Made by a program: the position numbers and the translations under genes
In this document: in pieces, positions 35,028 through 43,726 of the stretch
Position numbering within the stretch: the first letter of the stretch is position 1
Layout of the letters: every line of letters starts with the position of its first letter
Assembly: GCF_000221045.1 (NCBI RefSeq)
Contig: NC_015856.1
Location: 2,872,542-2,936,541, forward strand
Direction of reading: 5' to 3'
DNA length: 64,000 bases
From: Collimonas fungivorans Ter331
GTDB lineage: Bacteria > Pseudomonadota > Gammaproteobacteria > Burkholderiales > Burkholderiaceae_D
The notes under the pieces: model-generated
The model's database searches: none
What the model saw: only the letters and a program-made list of their open reading frames with translations
What the model was told of the DNA's origin: nothing

Positions 35028-35525
35028 TTATTTGAGCGGAATCGGGCTGCCGGGAGGCACCGGCACCGCGGTAACGCTGTTTTGCGGACTGCCGTCGACC
35101 AGCTTATCCGAATAGGTCAGGTAAACTAGTGTATTCCGCTTCGGATCGACCAGCCGCACAATATGCAGGCGCTTGAACAGCACCGACATGCGCTCGGTAA
35201 ACACGTCTTCCTGCAGCGGCAGCTTGGCGCTGAACTGCACCGCACCGACCTGGCGGCAGGCGATCGAGGCTTCCGCCCTGTCCTCCGCCAGCCCGACCGT
35301 GCCCTTGACGCCGCCGGTGCGTGCGCGCGACACATAACAGGTCACGCCTTGCACCTTGGGATCGTCGTAAGCCTCGACCACCACCCGGTCATTGCGCCCG
35401 ACCCAGCGGAACGCGGTGCTCACCTCGCCCACCTGTTCCGACGCCGCTTGCGCAGAACCTGCAGCGATTGCTGCAAAACCAAGCAAGCCAACTAAAGCGG
35501 CCACTCCCAGGGATTTTGTATGCAT
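35028..35525 (-). CDS. creA: CreA family protein
   Basis: 165 aa with a signal peptide ending at SAQA, so periplasmic. Family features: EVSTAFRWVGRNDRVVVEAYDDPKVQGVTCYVSRARTGG (in parts, about 35-73) and a conserved Cys pair (TCYVS and SIACRQVG). CreA is a conserved proteobacterial protein of unknown function. It lies between tRNA-Leu and tig. Its stop codon falls inside a small hairpin (CCGCT/AGCGG). Confidence 0.88.
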   Translation of the reverse strand: MHTKSLGVAALVGLLGFAAIAAGSAQAASEQVGEVSTAFRWVGRNDRVVVEAYDDPKVQGVTCYVSRARTGGVKGTVGLAEDRAEASIACRQVGAVQFSAKLPLQEDVFTERMSVLFKRLHIVRLVDPKRNTLVYLTYSDKLVDGSPQNSVTAVPVPPGSPIPLK

Positions 35526-35608
35526 GTTTGTTCCAGGAAAGAAATTGCGATTGTATGCCGAACAACCGGTCCGCTGCCCGTCATTTCAAGACCGGTGGGC
35601 GCAGACGT

Positions 35609-35634
35609 AAAAAAACCCTCTTCAAGAGGGTTCT
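35609..35634 (-). terminator. Terminator of tRNA-Leu
   Basis: AACCCTCT (35614-35621) pairs with AGAGGGTT (35625-35632); on the minus strand a T7 run follows. Confidence 0.88.
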
Positions 35635-35679
35635 TCCATGCTTGGCCAGCCGCCAATACGTCGACATTATCGACACAGC

Positions 35680-35766
35680 TGGTGCGACCGAGAGGACTCG
35701 AACCTCCACAAGATTGCTCTCGACAGGACCTAAACCTGTTGCGTCTACCAATTTCGCCACGGTCGC
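35680..35766 (-). tRNA. tRNA-Leu (TAG)
   Basis: 87 bases from GCGACCG at 35766 to encoded CCA at 35680-35682. The anticodon stem-loop ACAGGTTTAGGTCCTGT gives anticodon TAG, and a long variable arm (CGAGAGCAATCTTGTG) confirms a class II tRNA. Confidence 0.97.
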
Positions 35767-35896
35767 ATTTCCAACAAATACAGTGCAATCCTGCTCGGCA
35801 AAAACGGCTAGACAGGATTGGACAGCCCGCTATTCTACTGCAAGCCATCCGATATGGCGAGAGGCTGCCTTGTTTTCTCGCCATATTTCTACACGC

Positions 35897-38800
35897 TTAA
35901 CCGTGGTTGTCCGCAGCGTTCTCCGGCTGCGGCTTCTTGACCCGGAACCAGGCCGCATACAGCGCCGGCAGGAACAGCAAGGTCAGGCCGGTGGCCACGA
36001 TCAGGCCGCCCATGATCGCTACCGCCATCGGTCCCCAGAATACCGAACGCGACAAGGGGATCATCGCCAGCACGGCCGCCGCCGCGGTCAGCATGATCGG
36101 CCGGCAGCGCCGCACCGCCGACTCGACAATCGCATTCCACGGCGCCACGCCATTGGCGATATCGTGCTCGATCTGGTCAATCAGGATCACCGAATTGCGG
36201 ATGATCATGCCGAACAGTGCGATCACCCCCAGTTGGGCGACAAAACCGAACGGCCGGTGCAGCAGCAGCAGCGCCGCAGCCGCCCCCGCCACGCCGAGCG
36301 GCCCGGTCAGGAACACCAGCAAGGAGCGCGAAAAGCTGTGCAGCTGCAGCATCAGCAAGGTGAAGATAATGAAAATCACCAGCGGCACATTGGCGGCGAT
36401 CGAATCCTGCGCCTTGCCGCTGTCATGGGCGGCGCCGGCGACGTCGATGATATAACCCGGCGGCAGCTGCGCCCGGATCTTGTCGAGCTGCGGATCGATC
36501 TGGGCAGTCACGGTCGGTCCTTGCACGCCGTCGATCACGTCCGCCTGCACCGTGATCGCCCAGTTGCGCCATTCGCGCCATACCACGCCCGGCTCCCACA
36601 CCAGCTTGACCGTGGCGACCTGCGCCAGCGGCACCGATTTGCCGCTGGCGGTCGGCACGTTGGCCTGGTTCAGGGCGTCGATGGTGGCGCGCTCATCCAG
36701 CGGCTGGCGCACCACGATATCGATCAGGCGGTCATGCTCACGGTACTGGCCGATGGTGGTGCCGGTCAGCATGGTGTTGACCGTCTGCATCACGGTTTGC
36801 GAACCGATGCCGAGGGTGCGCAATTTATCCTGGTCGAGGTCGATCCGCAGCACCTTGACCGATTCGTTCCAGTTGTCGTTGAGGCCGATGATATTCGGAT
36901 TGCCGTTCATGACGCTCTTGACCTGGTCGGCAATCGTCCGCACCTTGGCGGCGTCGGTGCCGCTGACGCGGAACTGCACCGCATATGGCACCGGCGGGCC
37001 GCTCGGCAGCAGCTTGACGCGCCCGCGCACTTCCGGGAAACCATGCTTGAATGCCTCGGTGATGCGCAACCGCAATGCATCGCGCGACGCCAGGTCCTTG
37101 GTCAGCAGCACCAGTTGTGCCACATTGGTCTGCGGCAGGATCTGGTCGAGCGGCAGGTAAAAGCGCGGGCTGCCGCTGCCGACGTAGGTGGTCATGCTTT
37201 CCAGTTCGGGCGCGGCATGGATGTACGCTTCGAATTTCTTGGCCTCGGCCTCGGTCGCGGCAAACGACGAACCTTCCGGCAGCCACAACTCGATCATCAG
37301 CTCGGGCCGGCTGGAATCGGGGAAAAACTGCTCTTCGATGAACTTGAAGCCGAACACGCCCAGCGCAAACACCATCAGGGTCAAGGCGATGGTGGTCTTG
37401 CGCCACTCGACGCACCAGTTGACGGTGCGCCGCACGCGCGTATAGAACGGCGTATTGAACAATTCATGATGGCCGTCGGCGCCGGCTGCCGGCTTCACCT
37501 TCAGCAGCAGGAAACCGATATAAGGTGTAAACAGCACCGCCACCAGCCATGAAATCAGCAGGGCCAGCGCATTCACCGAGAACATGGAAAACGTGTATTC
37601 GCCGGCGGCCGACTTGGCCAGGCCGATCGGCAGGAAGCCGGCGGCGGTGATCAGGGTCCCGGTCAACATCGGCATCGCAGTAGAAGTATAGGCAAAGGTT
37701 GCCGCCTCCAGCCGCGACAAGCCCTCTTCCATCTTGCGCACCATCATTTCCACCGCGATGATGGCGTCGTCCACCAGCAAACCTAGGGCAATGATCAGCG
37801 CGCCTAGCGAGATCTTGTGCAGGTCGATGCTGAAGATGCTCATGAACAGGAAGGTCACCGCCAGCACCAGCGGAATCGTCAGGGCCACCACCAGGCCGGG
37901 CCGGACATCGATGCGGAACGGCTTGGTATGGAAACCGAGCGACAGGAAACTCACCGCCAGCACGATCAGCACCGCTTCCATCAAGGTCTTGAGGAATTCG
38001 TTGACCGATTCGGCGACGATTTTCGGCTGGTTCGAGACCCGCTCCAGGTCGATCCCGACCGGCAGCTTGGCCTTGATCTGGGCCGTCATCCGCTCCATGT
38101 CCTTGCCGAGCGAGATGATGTCGCCGCCCTTTGCCATCGAGACGCCGAGCCCGATCACTTCCTTGCCGTTGAAACGCATCTTGGTCTGCGGCGGATCCTG
38201 GTATTCGCGTTTGACGACAGCGAAATCGCCCAGCCTGAAGGTAGTGTTGTTGGCCCGCAGCTGCAGGTTTTCCAGGTCCTTGGGCGAGGCCAGCGCGCCG
38301 CTCACGCGGATCTGCAGGTTGTCGGTGGCAGTAGCCAGCACCCCGGTCGACTGCAAGGCGTTTTGCGCGCTCAGCTGGTTGACGATGTCCCGCACCGTAA
38401 TGCCCAGCTGCGAGAATTTTTTCTGCGAAAACTCGATGAATATCTTTTCATCCTGGACGCCGAACAAGTCCACCTTGGCCACCGACGGCAACGTCAGCAA
38501 CTGCTGGCGCACGAAATCGGCGTAATCCTTGACGTCGGCATAATTGAAGCCATCGCCCGAGACCGCAAAAATCGAGCCGTAGGTTTCACCGAATTCATCG
38601 TTGAAGAACGGCCCCACCACGCCTTGCGGCAAGGTCAGCTTGATGTCGTTGATCTTCTTGCGCACCTGGTACCAGGCGTCCGCGGTTTCCTTGGGCGGGG
38701 CCGATTCCTGCAAGGTCAGGATGATCAGCGTTTCGCCCGGCTTGGAATAGCTGCGGATGGTGTCGATATGCGGCGTTTCCTGCAGCTTCTTTTCCAGCTT

Positions 38801-39019
38801 GTCGGTGACCTGGTCCGCCATCTGCAAGGCGGTGGCGCCCGGCCACTGGGCCGACACCACCATCGCGCGGAAGGTAAACGGCGGATCTTCATCCTGCCCC
38901 AGGCGGCCGTAACTGAGGATGCCGCCGATCACCAGCACCACCATCAGGTAGCGTGTCAGCGGTATGTGTTCCAGGGCCCAGCGGGAGAGGTTGAAACCGG
39001 TTTTTTTGCCGTCGCTCAT
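35897..39019 (-). CDS. RND efflux permease (HAE-type, TriC/MdtB-like)
   Basis: 1040 aa. Twelve membrane helices with two large periplasmic loops. The proton-relay Asp pair of drug-exporting RND pumps is visible in GLLVDDAIIAVEMMV (about 415). Start MSDGKKTGFNLSRWALEHIPLTRY. It exports drugs or solvents from the periplasm with the adaptor encoded just upstream (four-base overlap ATGA at 39016-39019). No TolC-type outer-membrane factor gene is adjacent, so it must use one encoded elsewhere. Confidence 0.93.
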   Translation of the reverse strand: MSDGKKTGFNLSRWALEHIPLTRYLMVVLVIGGILSYGRLGQDEDPPFTFRAMVVSAQWPGATALQMADQVTDKLEKKLQETPHIDTIRSYSKPGETLIILTLQESAPPKETADAWYQVRKKINDIKLTLPQGVVGPFFNDEFGETYGSIFAVSGDGFNYADVKDYADFVRQQLLTLPSVAKVDLFGVQDEKIFIEFSQKKFSQLGITVRDIVNQLSAQNALQSTGVLATATDNLQIRVSGALASPKDLENLQLRANNTTFRLGDFAVVKREYQDPPQTKMRFNGKEVIGLGVSMAKGGDIISLGKDMERMTAQIKAKLPVGIDLERVSNQPKIVAESVNEFLKTLMEAVLIVLAVSFLSLGFHTKPFRIDVRPGLVVALTIPLVLAVTFLFMSIFSIDLHKISLGALIIALGLLVDDAIIAVEMMVRKMEEGLSRLEAATFAYTSTAMPMLTGTLITAAGFLPIGLAKSAAGEYTFSMFSVNALALLISWLVAVLFTPYIGFLLLKVKPAAGADGHHELFNTPFYTRVRRTVNWCVEWRKTTIALTLMVFALGVFGFKFIEEQFFPDSSRPELMIELWLPEGSSFAATEAEAKKFEAYIHAAPELESMTTYVGSGSPRFYLPLDQILPQTNVAQLVLLTKDLASRDALRLRITEAFKHGFPEVRGRVKLLPSGPPVPYAVQFRVSGTDAAKVRTIADQVKSVMNGNPNIIGLNDNWNESVKVLRIDLDQDKLRTLGIGSQTVMQTVNTMLTGTTIGQYREHDRLIDIVVRQPLDERATIDALNQANVPTASGKSVPLAQVATVKLVWEPGVVWREWRNWAITVQADVIDGVQGPTVTAQIDPQLDKIRAQLPPGYIIDVAGAAHDSGKAQDSIAANVPLVIFIIFTLLMLQLHSFSRSLLVFLTGPLGVAGAAAALLLLHRPFGFVAQLGVIALFGMIIRNSVILIDQIEHDIANGVAPWNAIVESAVRRCRPIMLTAAAAVLAMIPLSRSVFWGPMAVAIMGGLIVATGLTLLFLPALYAAWFRVKKPQPENAADNHG

Positions 39020-40206
39020 CGCGCCGCTCCGCCCGCGGTGGCGGCCAACGGCGGGCTTGAAGCCGCGTTACCGGGCGGCAAGCTGCCTTCCGGCCCATTC
39101 AGGATGGTGACTTTCTGTCCCGCCTTGAGCTGGTTGACGCCGGCGGTCACCACCTGCTGGCCGGCGCGCAAAGCGCCTTGTATCCATACTTCATTGCCGT
39201 GCTGGCCGCTGATCTGCACCGGCACCTGGCGCACCTGATGCACGGTGGTGCCCTCCACCACCCACACCGCGCTATGGTCCTGCACCCGCAACAGCGCGGT
39301 GAGCGGCACCTTGATCGCATCGTCGCTGGTCTTGCTGGTGAAACTGGCGTAGGCGGTCATGCCCAGCTTGACGTTAGGCGTATCGTCCGGGATGGCGATC
39401 TTGATGGCGTAGGTGCGCGTCACCGGATCGGCGATCGGCGACACCTCGCGCACCGTGCCGTGGATCACCTGCTTGGGATCGGCCCACAGACGCACTTGCA
39501 CGTCGCCGCTGCTGCGCAGCTTGTCGACCTGGTTCTCGGGCGCGCCGACCACCACTTCCTTGGCGCCCTGGCGCGCCACGCTGACCACCGGCGTGCCTGC
39601 CGCCACCACTTGGCCGGCCTCGGCATTGATGGCGGTCACCACGCCGTCCACATCCGACTCCAGGGTGGCGTAGGCAGTCTGGTTCAGTTGCCCCTTGAAT
39701 GCCGCCTCAGCCTGGTCGAAAGTCGCTTGCGCCGCCTTGTACGCCGTATCTTTCGCATCCAGCACGGCCTGGCTGACAAAGTTCTTGTCGCGCAGGTCCT
39801 GGTAGCGTTTCAAGTCGGCCTTGGCGGTGTCGCGGTTGCTGGCCGCCGAACTGACGGCGGCCACCGCCTGCGCCTGGGCCAGTTGCAAATCCTTGGGATC
39901 GAGCCGCATCAGCACCTGGCCGCGCTTGACGACGCTGCCGACATCGACCTGGCGCGCGATGATCTTGCCCGCCACCCGGAAGCCCAGCTGCGACTCATAG
40001 CGGGCTTGCACCGCGCCCGGCAATTCGGAGGTGACATCGGCATTGGCCGGATTCAGCACCACCACCCGCACCGGACGGATATCTTCGACCTTTTCAGGCG
40101 GTTTGGAACAAGCTGCCAGCAGCAATGTGCAAACAAGCAACAAAGCGGGAGCGCGCATGTGCGCTGAAGCAGTAGCAGCCGGACGCGGATTTATCTGGGT
40201 CAACAC
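39016..40206 (-). CDS. RND periplasmic adaptor, lipoprotein
   Basis: 396 aa from GTG 40206, with AAAGGA at good distance; an ATG at 40158 is an alternative. A lipoprotein signal with lipobox LLAAC anchors it to the inner membrane. Then biotinyl-lipoyl-like and alpha-hairpin segments (GYRV-type GFRVAGKIIARQVDVGSVVKRGQVL in parts, and a coiled coil about 110-170) and a beta-barrel domain. Links the permease to an outer-membrane channel. The first 220 bases upstream are shared with divergent hpnC. Confidence 0.92.
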   Translation of the reverse strand: MLTQINPRPAATASAHMRAPALLLVCTLLLAACSKPPEKVEDIRPVRVVVLNPANADVTSELPGAVQARYESQLGFRVAGKIIARQVDVGSVVKRGQVLMRLDPKDLQLAQAQAVAAVSSAASNRDTAKADLKRYQDLRDKNFVSQAVLDAKDTAYKAAQATFDQAEAAFKGQLNQTAYATLESDVDGVVTAINAEAGQVVAAGTPVVSVARQGAKEVVVGAPENQVDKLRSSGDVQVRLWADPKQVIHGTVREVSPIADPVTRTYAIKIAIPDDTPNVKLGMTAYASFTSKTSDDAIKVPLTALLRVQDHSAVWVVEGTTVHQVRQVPVQISGQHGNEVWIQGALRAGQQVVTAGVNQLKAGQKVTILNGPEGSLPPGNAASSPPLAATAGGAAR

Positions 40207-40406
40207 GTTTTTTCCTTTACTATTCTGGGCTGTCGTTAGCTGTCGTTGCCGGTTTATGCACCACCGTTCGGCGCGCCATAAAACAATCGATTGCCGAAGC
40301 TTCTCACAAATTAATAACTTTCAGGTCAGTTATTATAATTGCGCCGGATCAAGTTTGACCAAAGCTTTTTTGCATCTGGCGACAAGAAGCAAAAATAATG
40401 CTCTTT

Positions 40407-40415
40407 TGATAAAAT
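40407..40415 (+). promoter_or_regulatory. Extended -10 promoter element of hpnC
   Basis: TGATAAAAT at 40407-40415 fits an extended -10 (TGn then TAAAAT). The ATG is only 16 bases beyond, so the transcript would have a leader of about nine bases or less. Confidence 0.45.
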
Positions 40416-40430
40416 ATTCTGCCCGCCCTA

Positions 40431-41243
40431 ATGTCCATCAACCATTACGAAAATTTCCCGGTCGCCTCCCTGCTGCTGCCAGCCCGGTTGCGTCCGGCAG
40501 TCAGGGCAATCTACGCCTTTGCCCGCAGCGCCGACGACCTCGCCGATGAAGGCGACGCCGCTCCCGAGCAGCGCTTGCGTGCGCTGCACGCCTATGAAAC
40601 GGCCCTGGACAGGATAAAACATAAGCAGGCGGCGGAAAGCAGCTTGTTCCAGACGCTGGGACAGGTGATCGTGGAATACCGGCTGCCGCTGGCGCCGTTC
40701 CGCGACCTGCTGTCCGCCTTCAAGCAGGACGTGGTCACCACCCGCTACAGCCAGTTTCCCGAGCTGCTCGACTATTGCCGGCGCTCGGCCAATCCGGTCG
40801 GCGCCCTGATGCTGCACCTGTACGGTGCGGCGACCGAGCAGAACCTGCGCGACTCGGACGCCATCTGCTCGGCGTTGCAACTGATTAATTTCTGGCAAGA
40901 CGTCGCCATCGACTGGGACAAGGCCCGGATTTACCTGCCGCTGGAAGACTTGCAGCGCTTCGGCGTATCGCAGGCGCAGCTGGCCGGCGGCACGGTTGAC
41001 CATGCCTGGCGCCGCCTGATGCAGTTCGAGGTGCAGCGCGCACGCAGCATGATGACCGGCGCCCAGGCGCTGGCGCTGCGGCTGCCGGGCCGGATCGGCT
41101 GGGAGCTGCGGCTGGTGGTGCAAGGCGGCCTGCGCATCCTGGAGCTGCTGGAAGCAGCGGATTACGACATGTTCCGCCGGCGGCCGAAACTGGGCAAAGC
41201 CGACTGGTTGCTGCTTGCCTGGCGTGCCTTGCGCATGAGGTAA
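40431..41243 (+). CDS. hpnC: Hydroxysqualene synthase HpnC
   Basis: 270 aa of the squalene/phytoene synthase family. The two Asp-rich metal sites are RSADDLADEGD (about 32-42) and NFWQDVAIDWDKARIYLP (about 148-165). Tryptophan and the QDVAIDW form of the second site are typical of HpnC. It converts presqualene diphosphate to hydroxysqualene in the HpnCDE route to squalene. No Shine-Dalgarno sequence is visible (GCCCGCCCTA before ATG). Confidence 0.92.
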   Translation: MSINHYENFPVASLLLPARLRPAVRAIYAFARSADDLADEGDAAPEQRLRALHAYETALDRIKHKQAAESSLFQTLGQVIVEYRLPLAPFRDLLSAFKQDVVTTRYSQFPELLDYCRRSANPVGALMLHLYGAATEQNLRDSDAICSALQLINFWQDVAIDWDKARIYLPLEDLQRFGVSQAQLAGGTVDHAWRRLMQFEVQRARSMMTGAQALALRLPGRIGWELRLVVQGGLRILELLEAADYDMFRRRPKLGKADWLLLAWRALRMR

Positions 41244-41331
41244 GCTAACAAAAATCGGCAAACCACAACGCCACGACACGTTTCTTACGTATACTTCGGG
41301 CAAATTGTTTTTTAAGCTGCTTCCCACATTC

Positions 41332-42165
41332 ATGTCCCCAGACGATTACTGCCAGCAAAAAGCCGCCCAGAGCGGCTCCAGTTTTTATTACAGCTTCCTG
41401 TTCCTGCCGGCGGAACGGCGGCGCGCCATCACTGCGCTGTACGCCTTCTGCCGCGAAGTGGACGATACCGTCGACGACTGCACCGATGAAAGCGTGGCGC
41501 GCACCAAGCTGATGTGGTGGCGCAAGGAAATCGCCGCCATGCTGGCCGGCAATCCCTCCCATCCGGTGACCCAGGCGCTGCAGCCTCACCTGCAGACTTA
41601 CGGACTGGACGGCAAGCACCTGCAAGCGATCATCGACGGCATGGAAATGGACCTGAACCAGACCCGTTACCTGGATTACCCCGGCCTGAAGCAATACTGC
41701 TGGCATGTGGCCGGCGTGGTCGGCATCCTGTCGGCCAGCATTTTCGGCGTCAGCCAGCCGCAGACCTTGCAGTTCGCCGAACAGCTCGGCCTCGCGTTCC
41801 AGCTCACCAATATCATCCGCGACGTCGGCGAAGACGGCCGCAAAGGCCGCATCTACCTGCCGGTCAACGAACTGCAGCAGTTCAACGTCACCGCGGCCGA
41901 TATCCTGAATGCGCGTTACAGCGAGAATTTTGTCAGCCTGATGCGCTTCCAGGTGGCGCGCGCGCAGCAGGCTTACGACGATGCGTTTGCCTTGCTGCCC
42001 AAGGAAGACCGGCGCGCCCAGCGCCCCGGCCTGATGATGGCGGCCATCTACCGCGCCCTGCTGGACGAGATCGAGCGCGACGGCTTCCATGTGCTGAACC
42101 AGCGCATTTCGCTGACGCCGATCCGCAAGCTGTGGCTGGCGTGGAAGACCTATGTGCGCGGCTGA
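41332..42165 (+). CDS. hpnD: Presqualene diphosphate synthase HpnD
   Basis: 277 aa from ATG 41332 (MSPDDYCQQKAAQSGSSFYY), the normal family start. Asp-rich motifs REVDDTVDDCTDE (about 47-59) and NIIRDVGEDGRKGRIYLP (about 163-180). It joins two farnesyl diphosphates to presqualene diphosphate, the first step of the pathway. It lies 88 bases after hpnC and 35 before hpnE. Confidence 0.94.
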   Translation: MSPDDYCQQKAAQSGSSFYYSFLFLPAERRRAITALYAFCREVDDTVDDCTDESVARTKLMWWRKEIAAMLAGNPSHPVTQALQPHLQTYGLDGKHLQAIIDGMEMDLNQTRYLDYPGLKQYCWHVAGVVGILSASIFGVSQPQTLQFAEQLGLAFQLTNIIRDVGEDGRKGRIYLPVNELQQFNVTAADILNARYSENFVSLMRFQVARAQQAYDDAFALLPKEDRRAQRPGLMMAAIYRALLDEIERDGFHVLNQRISLTPIRKLWLAWKTYVRG

Positions 42166-42200
42166 TTCCCTCGCGTCACCGCTCTTTGCTCTGCGCTGAC

Positions 42201-43577
42201 ATGGCTACCGAAGCGCAGCAAGTCGCGGTAATCGGCGCCGGCTGGGCCGGCTGCAGCGCCGCCGTGGAACTGACCGAGGCCGGCCACCAGGTGACCTTGT
42301 TCGAGGCCAGCCGCCAGCTCGGCGGCCGGGCCCGGCGCGTCGACATTAACGAAACCATACTGGACAACGGCCAGCACATCCTGCTCGGCGCATACAGCCA
42401 GACCTTGCAAATGATGCGCAAGGTCGGCATCGATCCGGCCAGCGCCATGCTGCGCCTGCCGCTGCAGATGTGCTATCCGGCCGGCAGCGGCGGCATGACT
42501 TTTGTGGCGCCGCGCCTGCCCGCGCCTTTGCATCTGCTGGCGGCGCTGTTGCGCGCAGACGGCCTGCAGCGCCAGGACAAACTGGCGCTGGCGCGTTTTT
42601 CGTCGGCGGCGCGCTGGATGGGCTGGCAGCTGCATGACGATTGCAGCGTCAGCACGCTGCTGGAACGCTTCGACCAGACCGAGCGCCTGATCCAGCTGAT
42701 GTGGCGTCCGCTTTGCATCGCGGCGCTGAATACGCCGCCGGCACAAGCTTCGGCCCAGGTTTTCCTGGCGGTGCTGCGCGACAGCCTGGGCGCGCGCAGG
42801 AGCGCCTCGGACATGCTGCTGCCGCGCACCGACCTCAGCAACCTGTTCCCACAGCAGGCGGCGGCCTTCATCGAAGAACGCGGCGGCAACGTCGAGTCCG
42901 GCCACAGCATCAGGCAATTGCAGCGCAGCGATGGACAAAACGGACGATGGCAGCTGCAAAGCGGCGCGGCCAGCATGGATTTCGACGCCGTGATCATCGC
43001 CACGCCGCCTGAAACCGCGGCGACGCTGCTGGACGGCAGCGCCGATGCCGCGCTGCTGACAACGTTGCGCAGCTTCGACTACGAGCCGATCACCACCTGC
43101 TACCTGCAATACGCCGCCGACACGCGCCTGCCGCGGCCGTTCTTGGCCTTGCTGGACGATCCCGAAAATGCCGGCGGCAGCGCCGCCTGGGGCCAGTTCG
43201 TATTCGACCGCGGCCAGCTCGATCCAAGCCAGGCCGGCCTGCTGGCGGTAGTCATCAGCGCCTCGTCCGAAGCCATACAAGCCGGCCACGAGGCGCTGGC
43301 GCAGGCGGTCGCCGCCCAGTTGGCCGCGGCCTTCAAACAGCCGCAGCTGGCGTCGCCGTCCTGGAGCCAGGTCATTTCAGAAAAACGCGCTACTTTCGCC
43401 TGCACCCCGGGCCTGGCCCGGCCGGCCAACGACACCGGCCTGGACAAGCTGCTGCTGGCCGGCGACTACACCGCCAGCGACTATCCGGCGACGCTGGAAT
43501 CGGCGGTGCGCAGCGGCAGGCAGGCCGCGCAGGAATTGCTGGCGCAGATACGTCGGGCGTCGATACGTCGGGCGTAG
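42201..43577 (+). CDS. hpnE: Hydroxysqualene dehydroxylase HpnE
   Basis: 458 aa FAD-dependent oxidoreductase of the phytoene-desaturase type. FAD-binding motif VIGAGWAGCSAAVELTEAGH (about 9-28) and, near the C-terminus, LLLAGDYTASDYPATLESAV, the usual FAD-contacting end. It reduces hydroxysqualene to squalene. ATG 42201 chosen; the longer upstream frame overlaps hpnD and is not FAD-protein-like. The last residues IRRASIRRA come from a short tandem duplication in the DNA. Confidence 0.92.
   Translation: MATEAQQVAVIGAGWAGCSAAVELTEAGHQVTLFEASRQLGGRARRVDINETILDNGQHILLGAYSQTLQMMRKVGIDPASAMLRLPLQMCYPAGSGGMTFVAPRLPAPLHLLAALLRADGLQRQDKLALARFSSAARWMGWQLHDDCSVSTLLERFDQTERLIQLMWRPLCIAALNTPPAQASAQVFLAVLRDSLGARRSASDMLLPRTDLSNLFPQQAAAFIEERGGNVESGHSIRQLQRSDGQNGRWQLQSGAASMDFDAVIIATPPETAATLLDGSADAALLTTLRSFDYEPITTCYLQYAADTRLPRPFLALLDDPENAGGSAAWGQFVFDRGQLDPSQAGLLAVVISASSEAIQAGHEALAQAVAAQLAAAFKQPQLASPSWSQVISEKRATFACTPGLARPANDTGLDKLLLAGDYTASDYPATLESAVRSGRQAAQELLAQIRRASIRRA
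43547..43575 (+). repeat. Tandem 15-bp duplication at the hpnE 3' end
   Basis: GATACGTCGGGCGT at 43547-43560 and again at 43562-43575, period 15, in frame just before the hpnE stop. It adds five codons. Confidence 0.9.
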
Positions 43578-43726
43578 ACAGGTCAAACTACGTCAAACGC
43601 CGGCCAGGTGAAAAAGCTTCATGCCAGACGTCAATCGAATTGCATCGTGCATGCATGGTTTTCATCTAAGATAGTGGCAAAGGTGCGGCAATAGCCACAC
43701 ATAAAAACACCACACGGAGAGCCCCA

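Noticed and set aside
35321-37552. Open frame of 743 codons on the plus strand across tRNA-Leu and the RND permease
   Set aside because: It runs through a tRNA gene and opposite a conserved membrane protein; a composition artefact.
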